DNA of 64,000 bases from UBA4466 sp963925035 (GTDB lineage Bacteria; Bacteroidota; Bacteroidia; Flavobacteriales_D; Crocinitomicaceae), in assembly GCA_963925035.1 (NCBI GenBank), contig CAWUSK010000001.1, positions 1 through 64,000 on the forward strand. Direction: 5' to 3'. A program made the position numbers and the translations under genes. Positions 27,166-35,502 of this stretch are shown here, in pieces. Positions within the stretch are counted from its first letter, which is position 1. Each line of letters opens with the position of its first letter. Under the pieces are notes generated by a model. That model made no database searches and was not told where the DNA came from. It saw nothing but the letters and a program-made list of their open reading frames with translations.

Positions 27166-28104
27166 CTAAAATTCTGTTTTGCGTTTCTTTTTTAATTTAA
27201 GGCTACCTGCCGAAGTAATGTAAACACCGCAGAAAATAATGAGCATATACATTATTTTTTCCAGAGTAATTGCCCCTGTATAATCCTCTGAAAAGCCAAT
27301 TGCACTGAATAAATAAGCGAAAATAATCACCATCACTGGCTGAAAATAAATGTAACTGCTAGATACTGACGCTGAAAGATGCTTTAACGCAGAAACAGTT
27401 AAAAAGTAGGCCAAGAAGGTTACACAAAGAATAACATATGCGATTTTCCACCATATTGCAGCTGGAATAATTGAAAAGTCTGTTACCAATAAATCCCTTA
27501 TTGTTGGGGGAAATAAAAGCACATAAATTGTTCCAAAGGAAAAGACGTAAGTAAGCACCGTTAATGGAGAATAGCGCTGCATCAAAGGTTTTACAAGCAC
27601 TAAGTATATCCCATAGCTCAATGCATTGATGAATAAAAACAAATCTCCTAAGATTGAATCACCTGCTCCTGTGCCTGCTCTTAATGTCAATAATATTGCG
27701 CCAACTGCACCAAGTAGAATCCCCAGTGCCTTCATAGGAGTAATCGCTTCTTTTAAAACAAAGTAGGCTAAAATTGCGACCATAATTGGATTCAATGTCA
27801 TAATAATCCCTGCGTTTATCGACGATGATAAGTTCAATCCATGAAAGAAAAACAATTGATTATTTGCCACTCCAAAAACGCCACAAATAGCGCATAAAAA
27901 CAGGTCTTTTCGTGCTATTTTCTCTTTAACGCGCAATGATTTTACAATCCAAAAAAGTAACGTTGCCGCAGAAACACGAATAGCAATAAACACATTCGGC
28001 GTAAGATAAAGTGGCATCACACCCTTAGCGATTAGATGATTTGCCCCATAAAAAGCGTTGACTGAAAAAAGTGCAATGTGCGCACGTAGAACACTCGGAT
28101 TCAA
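27166..28104 (-). CDS. EamA/DMT-superfamily transporter
   Basis: 312 aa with ten predicted membrane helices in two EamA repeats (about 10-145 and 160-298) and a basic tail (KLKKKRKTEF). Substrates of this superfamily include amino acids, metabolites and nucleotide sugars; the substrate here cannot be told. It follows the ArsC-like gene by 4 bp and may be in one transcript with the upstream kynurenine genes. Confidence 0.88.
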   Translation of the reverse strand: MNPSVLRAHIALFSVNAFYGANHLIAKGVMPLYLTPNVFIAIRVSAATLLFWIVKSLRVKEKIARKDLFLCAICGVFGVANNQLFFFHGLNLSSSINAGIIMTLNPIMVAILAYFVLKEAITPMKALGILLGAVGAILLTLRAGTGAGDSILGDLFLFINALSYGIYLVLVKPLMQRYSPLTVLTYVFSFGTIYVLLFPPTIRDLLVTDFSIIPAAIWWKIAYVILCVTFLAYFLTVSALKHLSASVSSSYIYFQPVMVIIFAYLFSAIGFSEDYTGAITLEKIMYMLIIFCGVYITSAGSLKLKKKRKTEF

Positions 28105-28108
28105 GAAA

Positions 28109-28459
28109 CTAAGAATTAAATGAGTGCTTCGCGGCTTCCACTACATCTTTAGAATTTCCAATGAATACCTCATCGTCATTAATCATAAACGGTCGCTTTA
28201 GAAAAGTGTATTCTTCTAACATATACTTTTTATAATCAGACTCTGACAAACTCTTTTCATTCAAACCCATCGAACGATATTTCATCGCTTTTTTAGAAAA
28301 CAGTGCTTCGTAAGAGCCTACTTTTTCTTTCAAAAAATCTAATGTTTTTGCATCAATGTTTTGCTCTTTGATGTTTTGCAATTCAACTCCATCAATATTC
28401 AATTCTTTTAGAATCTTTTGATTTGTTGAACAACTTTTTAAGTGAAAGATCTTCTTCAT
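28109..28459 (-). CDS. ArsC/Spx-family thioredoxin-fold protein
   Basis: 116 aa from ATG 28459 (MKKIFHLKSCSTNQKIL). A longer frame exists upstream but would overlap the preceding gene by 44 bp. ArsC-like fold with an N-terminal Cys in KSCSTNQKI (CxxC position replaced by CSTN, as in Spx/ArsC-like proteins) and the family's KRPFMINDDEVFIG near residue 90. True arsenate reductases have CX5R; here the basic residue pattern is altered, so actual arsenate reduction is uncertain. It could be a regulator or oxidoreductase of the YffB/Spx group. No ars genes are nearby. Confidence 0.8.
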   Translation of the reverse strand: MKKIFHLKSCSTNQKILKELNIDGVELQNIKEQNIDAKTLDFLKEKVGSYEALFSKKAMKYRSMGLNEKSLSESDYKKYMLEEYTFLKRPFMINDDEVFIGNSKDVVEAAKHSFNS

Positions 28460-28460
28460 C

Positions 28461-29387
28461 CTAACGCTTCTTTTGAGTTTCTTTATCCTGGTCGTTTGTT
28501 TCAACTGGGGGACAACCTTTCACTTTTTTCTCCAACAAATAAATAAATTTAATGTGTGGATAAATCGGCCAATATTTCGAAGAAAACCATTGAAATGCAG
28601 GATTTCCAAATGCCGCTTTTTGTGGTGAACCCTTTCCGTTTCCTGCTAAAATTGAACTTGTACTTTGGTAACCTAAAATCGGCGTTCGTACTCCTGGGAT
28701 TAAATAACTCCCTCTTTTCAATTTTATACCAAATCCAATACTGTAGTGCAATTGAACTACTAAAGGATTATACAAACTTCGACGACCAGGGAAAACTTCG
28801 CCCAGATAGGCTGAGGACCCATGTACTAATTTATAATCCACATTTAGTCCAAGGCCGTTGTCAATGAAAAATTGTTTCCCTAGATTGATGTTTTTGTGCA
28901 ACGTGAATCGAGCAAACGCATGTCCGTTGTAAAATTTACCTGGGATGGAAGTGACACTATTAATAACATTTCCCGAAGCATCCAAACGGTCAACTGTTGT
29001 TGTTTCTGTTCCGCCGATGTGTTTGTACCCAATTCCCCAATCGTAGTAACTAACAAGAACTGTTTTTAGCCACAGGGAAAGTTTAGAACGTTTTTTTGGA
29101 AAGTGTGCCATTCCAATTTCTGCATAAAACCCCAAAAGTCCATTTGGGTTATGCGTGTATTGTCCATTGATACTATCTACAGCGTAATCCGCAATTGTAG
29201 TGCGATTGTTTTTATCTAAACGCGTAATTGTATACGTCGGTCCCAATTGAAATTGAATTCCATAATTATTCAAATTTCTGAAATCACGAGATCCAAATGC
29301 TTGACTTTTCTTGCTTGGAGTCATATCACGCTGCGCAAATGTGCCCAGTGATATCAGCAAAACGATAATTATTCCAATTCCTTGCAT
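28461..29387 (-). CDS. Outer-membrane-type secreted protein, unknown function
   Basis: 308 aa. Signal peptide MQGIGIIIVLLISLGTFA, then a mature region of alternating hydrophobic and polar strands with many Tyr/Gly (YGIQFQLGPTYTI, VVQLHYSIGFGIKLKRG), consistent with an outer-membrane beta-barrel. It ends in a hydrophilic tail (ETNDQDKETQKKR). No named family is recognised. It lies 1 bp downstream of kmo and 1 bp upstream of the ArsC-like gene on the same strand. Confidence 0.7.
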   Translation of the reverse strand: MQGIGIIIVLLISLGTFAQRDMTPSKKSQAFGSRDFRNLNNYGIQFQLGPTYTITRLDKNNRTTIADYAVDSINGQYTHNPNGLLGFYAEIGMAHFPKKRSKLSLWLKTVLVSYYDWGIGYKHIGGTETTTVDRLDASGNVINSVTSIPGKFYNGHAFARFTLHKNINLGKQFFIDNGLGLNVDYKLVHGSSAYLGEVFPGRRSLYNPLVVQLHYSIGFGIKLKRGSYLIPGVRTPILGYQSTSSILAGNGKGSPQKAAFGNPAFQWFSSKYWPIYPHIKFIYLLEKKVKGCPPVETNDQDKETQKKR

Positions 29388-29388
29388 C

Positions 29389-30735
29389 TTAAATTTTTTC
29401 TAAAATTGTATTCATTACTTCTTCCGAGTCCCAATTTGCTTCAATATTCGGCAATTCTAGCACCTCCTTCATGATTTTATCTTGACGATTTCCTGTTTCC
29501 AACGCTACGCTGTAACGAATATTACTGAACGTTACCATTGAATATAACGGCATCCACTTTTCTGGGTACAGTTTTGTGAATTTTGCTTCAATCTTTTTCT
29601 GCAATAAAAACTTTGGATCCGCTACAAAATCACGCATTACATGGTAATTGTACAAGGACAAGTCTTGTAACGCATCTCCATCTGGTTTGCGCATAACACT
29701 GTATTCTTCGAAGACCTTATCCCAGTTTTCATTGTGCTTTTGCATCAATTCCCACATCACGGAACAATCTTCAAATCCGCCATTCATTCCTTGACCGTAA
29801 AACGGAACTGTAGCGTGAGCAGCATCTCCCATCAACGCTATTTTACCGTCGTGCCATGGAAATGAACGCATAATTGCCAACGAAGAAAGTGGATGGTCTT
29901 CCCATGCATCTGCGACGTTCGGCATCATTTCATAAAAATCTGGGAAAGTTGTTTTAAAAAATGAATCAACTTCTTCTTTCGTGTTTACCTTGTCAAAAGC
30001 ATTTTCTCCTCCTTCATGAGGCATAAATAAAGTACACGTAAACGAACCATCTTCATTCGCTAGAGCTATCAACATAAAACGTCCTCTTGGCCAAATGTGC
30101 AATGAGTTTTTATCCATTGGATAATCTCCATTCAGTAAAGCAGGAAGTAATAATTCACGGTATCCGTCAGCAATAAAGTTTTGACTAAAGTTAAAACGAT
30201 CTAATTTTTGAAATGCATGGTAGCGAACTGCTGAAAAAGCGCCATCTGCAGCAAAAACAACATCCGCCTTCGCTTCAAACACTTCTCCATTTGACTTTCT
30301 TTTCATATGGACAATGCCGTTCTTGGTGTCAGCATCAATGCACTCCACATTATAGTGAATTTCTGCTTTACCAAACTTCTCTGCAATGTCCATCATGCGC
30401 GCATTCACTCCACCACGAGAAACAGAATAAATTGCTTCACCTTCTTTTCCATAAGGTTGATAGGTTAAATTTCCCTCCACATCATGCATTGTTCTCCCAA
30501 ACATTGGAATGGCAATTTCACGAATTTCATCTCCTACTCCAACAGTGTCTAGGGCTTTCCAGCCACGTGTTGAAAGTGATAAGTTAATTGATTTTCCAGC
30601 AGAAATTTCCGCTTTTCGGATATCCGAACGACGTTCGTAGATCGTTACTTTATATCCGGCTCTCGAAAGATATACCGCCCAAAGAGATCCTACTAATCCC
30701 GCTCCAATAATGATTGCACTTTTATTTTGTTCCAT
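29389..30735 (-). CDS. kmo: Kynurenine 3-monooxygenase
   Basis: 448 aa from ATG 30735 (MEQNKSAIIIGAG). An in-frame ATG at 30765 would overlap the upstream 74-aa gene by 19 bp. It is an FAD-dependent aromatic hydroxylase: GxGxxG dinucleotide fold in IIGAGLVGSLWAVYLSRAG, DG motif region (FAADGAFSAVR) and GD motif ALMGDAAHATVPFYGQGMNG shown in part. It hydroxylates L-kynurenine to 3-hydroxykynurenine using NADPH and O2. With KynU upstream on the same strand, the product goes to 3-hydroxyanthranilate. A hydrophobic C-terminal anchor like that of mitochondrial KMO is not seen. Confidence 0.94.
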   Translation of the reverse strand: MEQNKSAIIIGAGLVGSLWAVYLSRAGYKVTIYERRSDIRKAEISAGKSINLSLSTRGWKALDTVGVGDEIREIAIPMFGRTMHDVEGNLTYQPYGKEGEAIYSVSRGGVNARMMDIAEKFGKAEIHYNVECIDADTKNGIVHMKRKSNGEVFEAKADVVFAADGAFSAVRYHAFQKLDRFNFSQNFIADGYRELLLPALLNGDYPMDKNSLHIWPRGRFMLIALANEDGSFTCTLFMPHEGGENAFDKVNTKEEVDSFFKTTFPDFYEMMPNVADAWEDHPLSSLAIMRSFPWHDGKIALMGDAAHATVPFYGQGMNGGFEDCSVMWELMQKHNENWDKVFEEYSVMRKPDGDALQDLSLYNYHVMRDFVADPKFLLQKKIEAKFTKLYPEKWMPLYSMVTFSNIRYSVALETGNRQDKIMKEVLELPNIEANWDSEEVMNTILEKI

Positions 30736-30746
30736 AATAAATCTTC

Positions 30747-30971
30747 CTAGTTTTTTCTTTTCCATCCTTTGGAATAGGATGTTTCAAAATATTGTTTTCT
30801 AGACCTTTCGGCTAATTTTCGTTTGTGTAAAACATTACTCGCCCTCCAAATCACAATTCCACCAATTATCACAGCAACCGCTTGAATAGCCAAACTTGTA
30901 TAAGATGACATTTCACTCAAGCCTCCTGAATAATTTGCTCTAATCAACGTTTGTAGTGTTAACTCGTCCAT
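30747..30971 (-). CDS. 74-aa single-pass membrane protein in the kynurenine cluster
   Basis: 74 aa: an acidic/polar start, one membrane helix at about residues 25-43 (LAIQAVAVIIGGIVIWRA) and a strongly basic tail (LHKRKLAERSRKQYF, KGWKRK). I recognise no family. It is placed between kynU (39 bp upstream) and kmo (11 bp downstream), same strand. Since KMO of eukaryotes is membrane-attached while this Kmo lacks an obvious anchor, a membrane adaptor role is a speculative reading. The ORF has normal composition for the region. Confidence 0.6.
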   Translation of the reverse strand: MDELTLQTLIRANYSGGLSEMSSYTSLAIQAVAVIIGGIVIWRASNVLHKRKLAERSRKQYFETSYSKGWKRKN

Positions 30972-31010
30972 GCGTTTTTTATTTTATTATCCCTAAAGTT
31001 ACAAATTCTA

Positions 31011-32288
31011 TTATTGGATTGCGGCTTCTAGGCACTTTCCAAAACGGTAACAATCTTCAAACGAATTGTACAAAGGGGCTGGAGCAATACGAATTACGTT
31101 TGGCTCTCTCCAATCTGCTATTACACCTTGACTTGTAAGTGCGTCAAACAGTGCTTTTCCCTGTCCATGTGCGACAATGGATAACTGCGCTCCACGTTTT
31201 GTTTTATCTCTCGGCGTGATAATCTCCAATTGACATCTCTCCACGTTTCGGTTAGAAATTTCATCAATTACAAATTCCATATACGCTGTCATTTTATCTC
31301 TTTTGGCACCAATTCTGTCCATTCCAGCTTCAGCAAAAATATCCAACGAAGCCAAATGTGCCGCCATCCCCAAAATTGGTGCGTTGCTCAATTGCCAGCC
31401 TTCCGCACCGCGCATTGGATTAAACCCCGGTTCCATTTGAAAACGTGTTTCTTTATCGTAGCCCCACCACCCTGCAAATCTTGGAAGTTCTGGATTGTAT
31501 GCATGGCGTTCATGAACGAAAATCCCTGAAACGCCCCCTGGAGAAGAATTTAAATATTTATATCCACACCACGCAGCAAAGTCAACTCCCCAATCGTGTA
31601 GTTTTAAATTGATGTTCCCAGCGGCGTGTGCTAGGTCAAAGCCAACTGTTGCTCCAACGGCATGACCTGCTTTTGTTATGTTTGCCATATCGAAAAGTTG
31701 ACCCGTAAAGTAGTTCACTCCGCCAATCATTACCATTGCAAGTTCATCTCCTACTTCGTTGATTTTAGCAATGATGTCCTCTTCGTTGATTAAAACTTCT
31801 CCTTCTCGAGGCGCAATTTCAATTAAATTCTCTTTTAAATTAAGTCCATGGAATTTAACCTGAGATTCAAGTGCGTATTGATCGCTAGGGAAAGCCTTTG
31901 CTTCACAAATAATTTTTGTTCGCTTCCCTTCTGGTCGGTAAAACGATACCATCAAAAGGTGTAAATTAGTCGTAAGTGAATGAGTAATTACTACTTCTTG
32001 TGGTTTTGCACCAACGACATTAGCGGCTTTTTCTGTTAAAAACTCATGATAAGCAAACCAAGGTTTCTCTGCTAAAAAATGTCCTTCAACACCAAACTTA
32101 GCCCAAGCATCGAGTTCTTTTTTTATGTAGTCACTCGTAGACTTTGGCTGTAAACCAAGTGAATTTCCTGTTAGGTATACTACTTCATTTGCATGAAATG
32201 TTGGGAAATAAAATTTGTCGCGAAATGCTTTTAATGGGTCTTTTGAGTCCATTTCTCGCGAAAATTCGATGGTGTTTTGATAAACCAT
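31011..32288 (-). CDS. kynU: Kynureninase
   Basis: 425 aa PLP enzyme that cleaves (3-hydroxy)kynurenine to (3-hydroxy)anthranilate plus alanine. Family features: YLTGNSLGLQPKST near residue 38, the DLAHAAGNI strand with the PLP-ring Asp, the PLP-binding Lys in WCGYKYLNSSPGG (near 232) and GVIADWREPNVIRIAPAPLYN near the end. It is first gene of the cluster kynU-74 aa-kmo-OMP-arsC-eamA. A TAnnTTTG element lies 37 nt upstream. Confidence 0.96.
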   Translation of the reverse strand: MVYQNTIEFSREMDSKDPLKAFRDKFYFPTFHANEVVYLTGNSLGLQPKSTSDYIKKELDAWAKFGVEGHFLAEKPWFAYHEFLTEKAANVVGAKPQEVVITHSLTTNLHLLMVSFYRPEGKRTKIICEAKAFPSDQYALESQVKFHGLNLKENLIEIAPREGEVLINEEDIIAKINEVGDELAMVMIGGVNYFTGQLFDMANITKAGHAVGATVGFDLAHAAGNINLKLHDWGVDFAAWCGYKYLNSSPGGVSGIFVHERHAYNPELPRFAGWWGYDKETRFQMEPGFNPMRGAEGWQLSNAPILGMAAHLASLDIFAEAGMDRIGAKRDKMTAYMEFVIDEISNRNVERCQLEIITPRDKTKRGAQLSIVAHGQGKALFDALTSQGVIADWREPNVIRIAPAPLYNSFEDCYRFGKCLEAAIQ

Positions 32289-32325
32289 TGCAATATTGAA
32301 TTTTTAAGAATCGTATAATCGAATC

Positions 32326-32333
32326 CAAAGATA
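32326..32333 (-). promoter_or_regulatory. -7 promoter element for the kynU cluster
   Basis: Minus strand TATCTTTG (exact TAnnTTTG), 37 nt before the kynU ATG. Confidence 0.6.
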
Positions 32334-32434
32334 AGTATAACATTTTGAAATTTGGACTATAGGTCGCATGCCTTTTGATTTTTCTCTTGTGGCGATTTTT
32401 AGCCGTGATTTATTCAATTAAAGCGTGATATTAC

Positions 32435-32442
32435 TACCTTTG
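32435..32442 (+). promoter_or_regulatory. -7 promoter element for hemL
   Basis: TACCTTTG (exact TAnnTTTG), 22 nt before the hemL ATG. The 175-bp space between kynU and hemL is thus a divergent promoter region. Confidence 0.6.
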
Positions 32443-32464
32443 TTTACGAAGAAAATTAAGAACA

Positions 32465-33775
32465 ATGGAAACCAAAAAAGCAATTTCTCGCGCAACCTCG
32501 GAACAATTATTTGAAACAGCAAAAACATATTTCCCAGGTGGTGTTAATTCTCCTGTACGCGCCTTTAAATCAGTTCAGGGCGCTCCATTGTTTATAAAAA
32601 AGGGAGATGGATGCATGATTTGGGACGAAGACGGAAATGAATTTATAGATTTTTGCTGCAGTTGGGGGCCCCTTATCTTAGGACATAATCACCAAGGAAT
32701 TTATAGAAAGGTTGTTCAAACACTTCAAAACGGAACTAGTTTCGGGGCACCAACAAAATTGGAAAATGAATTAGCAGAACTCATTCTCTCTCGCAATCCA
32801 TACATCGACAAATTGCGATTTGTAAGTTCCGGAACTGAAGCTGTAATGTCTGCTTTGCGTTTGGCTCGAGGTTATACTGGAAGAAAAAAGGTTTTAAAGT
32901 TTGAGGGATGTTATCATGGTCATTCAGATTTCTTATTAGTAAAGGCGGGAAGTGGATTGGTTACTTTTGGTGAATCTTCTAGTGCGGGAGTTCCTGCAGA
33001 GTTCGCAAATGAAACACTTGTATTGCCATTAAACGATATTGATGCGTTGCGAGCTTGTTTCAAAGAATACGGAAGCGAAATTGCGTGTGCAATTATTGAA
33101 CCAATTCCAGCAAATAACGGATTGCTGCTGCAAGAAAAGATTTTCTTGAGCGAACTTCGAAATATTTGTACGGAATACAAATCGCTCTTATTTTTTGATG
33201 AAGTGATTTCTGGATTTAGGGTTGGATTCAATGGAGCTGCAGAATTGTTTGGAATAAGGCCAGATATCATCACTTACGGAAAAATAATTGGCGGTGGATT
33301 GCCGGTCGGAGCATACGGTGCTCGCAATGAAATTATGTCCCAAGTTTCTCCTGATGGCCCTGTTTACCAAGCAGGAACACTTTCTGGAAACCCTGTTGCA
33401 ATGGCTGCGGGAATTGCTCAATTGACAGAATGTGCTAAACCTGGTTTTTATGAAGATCAGGAGGCTCGCACAAAAACGTTCGTTGAAAAAATTAATTCCT
33501 ATGCAAAACAGAACAATTTCGATTTCGAATTGGTAACAATTGCATCGGTATTTTGGATTTCATTTGATGGAAAACGAAATATCCACCGTGCAGATGAAAT
33601 TAATCCAGATATGACAAAGTTCAGTCGTTTACACTGGTCTTTATTAAATCATGGTCTTTATATTGGCCCAAGTGGCTACGAGGTTGGATTTATTTCTCAA
33701 GCGCACACCGTCTCTGTTTTAGAAGCTGCTGCAGATTTATTCTGTCAATGCTTAGATGAAGTTTTTAAGGCATAA
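32465..33775 (+). CDS. hemL: Glutamate-1-semialdehyde 2,1-aminomutase
   Basis: 436 aa class-III aminotransferase-fold PLP enzyme forming 5-aminolevulinate for heme synthesis (C5 pathway). Motifs: FPGGVNSPVRAFKSV near the N-terminus, SSGTEAVMSALRLARG, YHGHSD, FDEVISGFRVG, and the PLP Lys about 273 in TYGKIIGGGLPVGAYG. Single gene with its own promoter and a terminator directly after the stop. Confidence 0.96.
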   Translation: METKKAISRATSEQLFETAKTYFPGGVNSPVRAFKSVQGAPLFIKKGDGCMIWDEDGNEFIDFCCSWGPLILGHNHQGIYRKVVQTLQNGTSFGAPTKLENELAELILSRNPYIDKLRFVSSGTEAVMSALRLARGYTGRKKVLKFEGCYHGHSDFLLVKAGSGLVTFGESSSAGVPAEFANETLVLPLNDIDALRACFKEYGSEIACAIIEPIPANNGLLLQEKIFLSELRNICTEYKSLLFFDEVISGFRVGFNGAAELFGIRPDIITYGKIIGGGLPVGAYGARNEIMSQVSPDGPVYQAGTLSGNPVAMAAGIAQLTECAKPGFYEDQEARTKTFVEKINSYAKQNNFDFELVTIASVFWISFDGKRNIHRADEINPDMTKFSRLHWSLLNHGLYIGPSGYEVGFISQAHTVSVLEAAADLFCQCLDEVFKA

Positions 33776-33777
33776 AA

Positions 33778-33803
33778 AAACTCTTTTCACATGAAAAGAG
33801 TTT
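33778..33803. terminator. Intrinsic terminator after hemL
   Basis: 8-bp perfect stem CTCTTTTC / GAAAAGAG with a 4-nt ACAT loop, extended by A-T pairs to AAACTC/GAGTTT. It lies between convergent hemL and the 147-aa gene and could act both ways. Confidence 0.8.
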
Positions 33804-33825
33804 AAATTATTTGTTTTTGAAGCTT

Positions 33826-34269
33826 CTAATTGTCAGAGTGTTCTGCTTCTTCTTCCATTTCAATCTTGATTGGAGCGTTTTCTCTATTTTCCAATTCATT
33901 GATTTTTTTATCCGCATCTGGTCCAAAGAATACTGCTTCGGTTTCATTCCCATTTTCAATTCTTCGAATGGTCAACTTACTAATACCATTAACATCTTCA
34001 ATTTTAAACTCCTCCCTTATTTCTTGAGAAGAAACGATTTTTTCTTCATCCACTTTTTCCAATTCCGCTAACTTTAATTCTGCTTCCACACCAATAAAAA
34101 CTTCACTAGTGATTTTATCTTCATCAGTTGTTGTTATTGTCAATGTAATTTCGTCATTAAGCATTTCCATATGCACTTCTTTACGAATTTGACGTGTGTC
34201 TCCTTGTGCAAAAGTTTCATTGAGTAATGAAATAGTAATAAGAGCAAAAAGTAAAATCGTGCTTTTCAT
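33826..34269 (-). CDS. Secreted acidic protein, unknown function
   Basis: 147 aa with signal peptide (MKSTILLFALITISLLNETFA, cleavage after FA). The mature part is highly acidic, with repeated beta-hairpin-like stretches (EITLTITTTDEDKITSEVF, ISKLTIRRIENGNETEAVF) each followed by GVEAELKLAELE or GPDADKKINELE. This indicates an internal duplication of roughly 50 residues. The tail is very acidic (EMEEEAEHSDN). No family recognised. Single gene with a TAATTTTG promoter element 14 nt before the ATG. Confidence 0.7.
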   Translation of the reverse strand: MKSTILLFALITISLLNETFAQGDTRQIRKEVHMEMLNDEITLTITTTDEDKITSEVFIGVEAELKLAELEKVDEEKIVSSQEIREEFKIEDVNGISKLTIRRIENGNETEAVFFGPDADKKINELENRENAPIKIEMEEEAEHSDN

Positions 34270-34283
34270 TTTATCGTTTTTTT

Positions 34284-34291
34284 CAAAATTA
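34284..34291 (-). promoter_or_regulatory. -7 promoter element for the 147-aa gene
   Basis: Minus strand TAATTTTG (exact TAnnTTTG), 14 nt upstream of ATG 34269. Confidence 0.55.
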
Positions 34292-34374
34292 AGCCCTTTT
34301 TATTATTTCACAATTTTTTTGCCGTTAAATGATGTTAAGGCTATTATTTCTATTTTTATGACAAACACGCACTT

Positions 34375-35502
34375 ATGTCAAAGCTTCCTAATGTTGGGAC
34401 AACTATTTTCACTACCATGTCAAAATTGGCAATTGAAAATAACGCCATTAACCTTTCACAAGGATTTCCGAATTTCCCGGTCGATCCTGTTTTAACTTCC
34501 ATTTTAGAAGAGAACGCTTCAGGAAACACGCATCAATATGCGCCCATGCAAGGAAATTCCATGTTGCTTTCAGAAGTTTCAAAACTGATAAAACGAAGTT
34601 ACGGAAGAACCGTTTCGGAAAATGACGAGACTTTAATTACGGCTGGCGCCACCCAAGCAATATTCACAACACTCATGGCGCTTATTTACAATGGCGATGA
34701 AGTTGTTATTCTAGATCCAAGTTATGATTGTTACGAACCTTCGGTTATTTTGGCGGGAGGAAAACCAATTCGTGTCTCACTCGATAATGAATTTCTACCT
34801 GATTGGGAACAAATCAATAATGCGGTAAACTCTAAAACGAAATTAATTATTACCAATAATCCACACAACCCTTCTGGAAGAACATGGCAAGAGTCTGATA
34901 TTCAACAGCTGGAGCGAATTTCAGGAAAGCATCCTCAACTTCTGATTCTATCAGATGAAGTTTACGAATATATTACATTTGAGAACAAACACATCTCTGT
35001 GCATTCTAGGCCTAAACTAATCGATAGAAGTATTGTTGTATCTTCTTTTGGTAAAACCTTTCATATCACCGGTTGGAAAATTGGTTATTTGGTCGCTCCA
35101 AAAAGGTTAATCACTGAAATAAAAAAAGTACATCAATTTAATGTCTTTAGTGTAAACAGTGTCGCACAGCAAAGTTTAGCAGATTACCTTACTGTAACAG
35201 ACGTAACAACTCTAGGTCCCTTTTATCAGCAAAAACGTGATTTATTTCGTCAATTAATGGCGAAATCTAAATTCAAACTTCTTCCATGTGAAGGCACTTA
35301 TTTTCAAACCGCTGATTATTCACAAATTTCAAATGAAGACGACACACTGTTTTGCGAACGGTTAACAAAAGAACATGGTGTTGCTTCCATTCCAATTTCG
35401 GTTTTTAACAATGACCCAAAAGCCACTAAAATAATACGGTTTTGTTTCGCCAAAGATGAAGAAACACTTACGAAAGCAGCAGAATTATTATGCAAGATTT
35501 AA
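34375..35502 (+). CDS. ybdL: Methionine/aromatic aminotransferase (YbdL type)
   Basis: 375 aa fold-type I aminotransferase. Features: NLSQGFPNFPVDP near residue 28 (typical of YbdL/kynurenine aminotransferase group), TAGATQAIFT, NNPHNPSGRTW, the DEVYEYITF strand and the PLP Lys in SSFGKTFHITGWKIGY (near 231). YbdL-type enzymes transaminate 4-methylthio-2-oxobutanoate to methionine using glutamine as donor. The next gene, overlapping by 13 bp, encodes an omega-amidase that removes the resulting 2-oxoglutaramate, so methionine salvage is the best reading. Kynurenine transaminase activity is an alternative. Confidence 0.9.
   Translation: MSKLPNVGTTIFTTMSKLAIENNAINLSQGFPNFPVDPVLTSILEENASGNTHQYAPMQGNSMLLSEVSKLIKRSYGRTVSENDETLITAGATQAIFTTLMALIYNGDEVVILDPSYDCYEPSVILAGGKPIRVSLDNEFLPDWEQINNAVNSKTKLIITNNPHNPSGRTWQESDIQQLERISGKHPQLLILSDEVYEYITFENKHISVHSRPKLIDRSIVVSSFGKTFHITGWKIGYLVAPKRLITEIKKVHQFNVFSVNSVAQQSLADYLTVTDVTTLGPFYQQKRDLFRQLMAKSKFKLLPCEGTYFQTADYSQISNEDDTLFCERLTKEHGVASIPISVFNNDPKATKIIRFCFAKDEETLTKAAELLCKI

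Noticed and set aside
30213..30587. 124-codon plus-strand ORF
   Set aside because: Antisense to kmo, with no motif and atypical His/Leu-rich composition.
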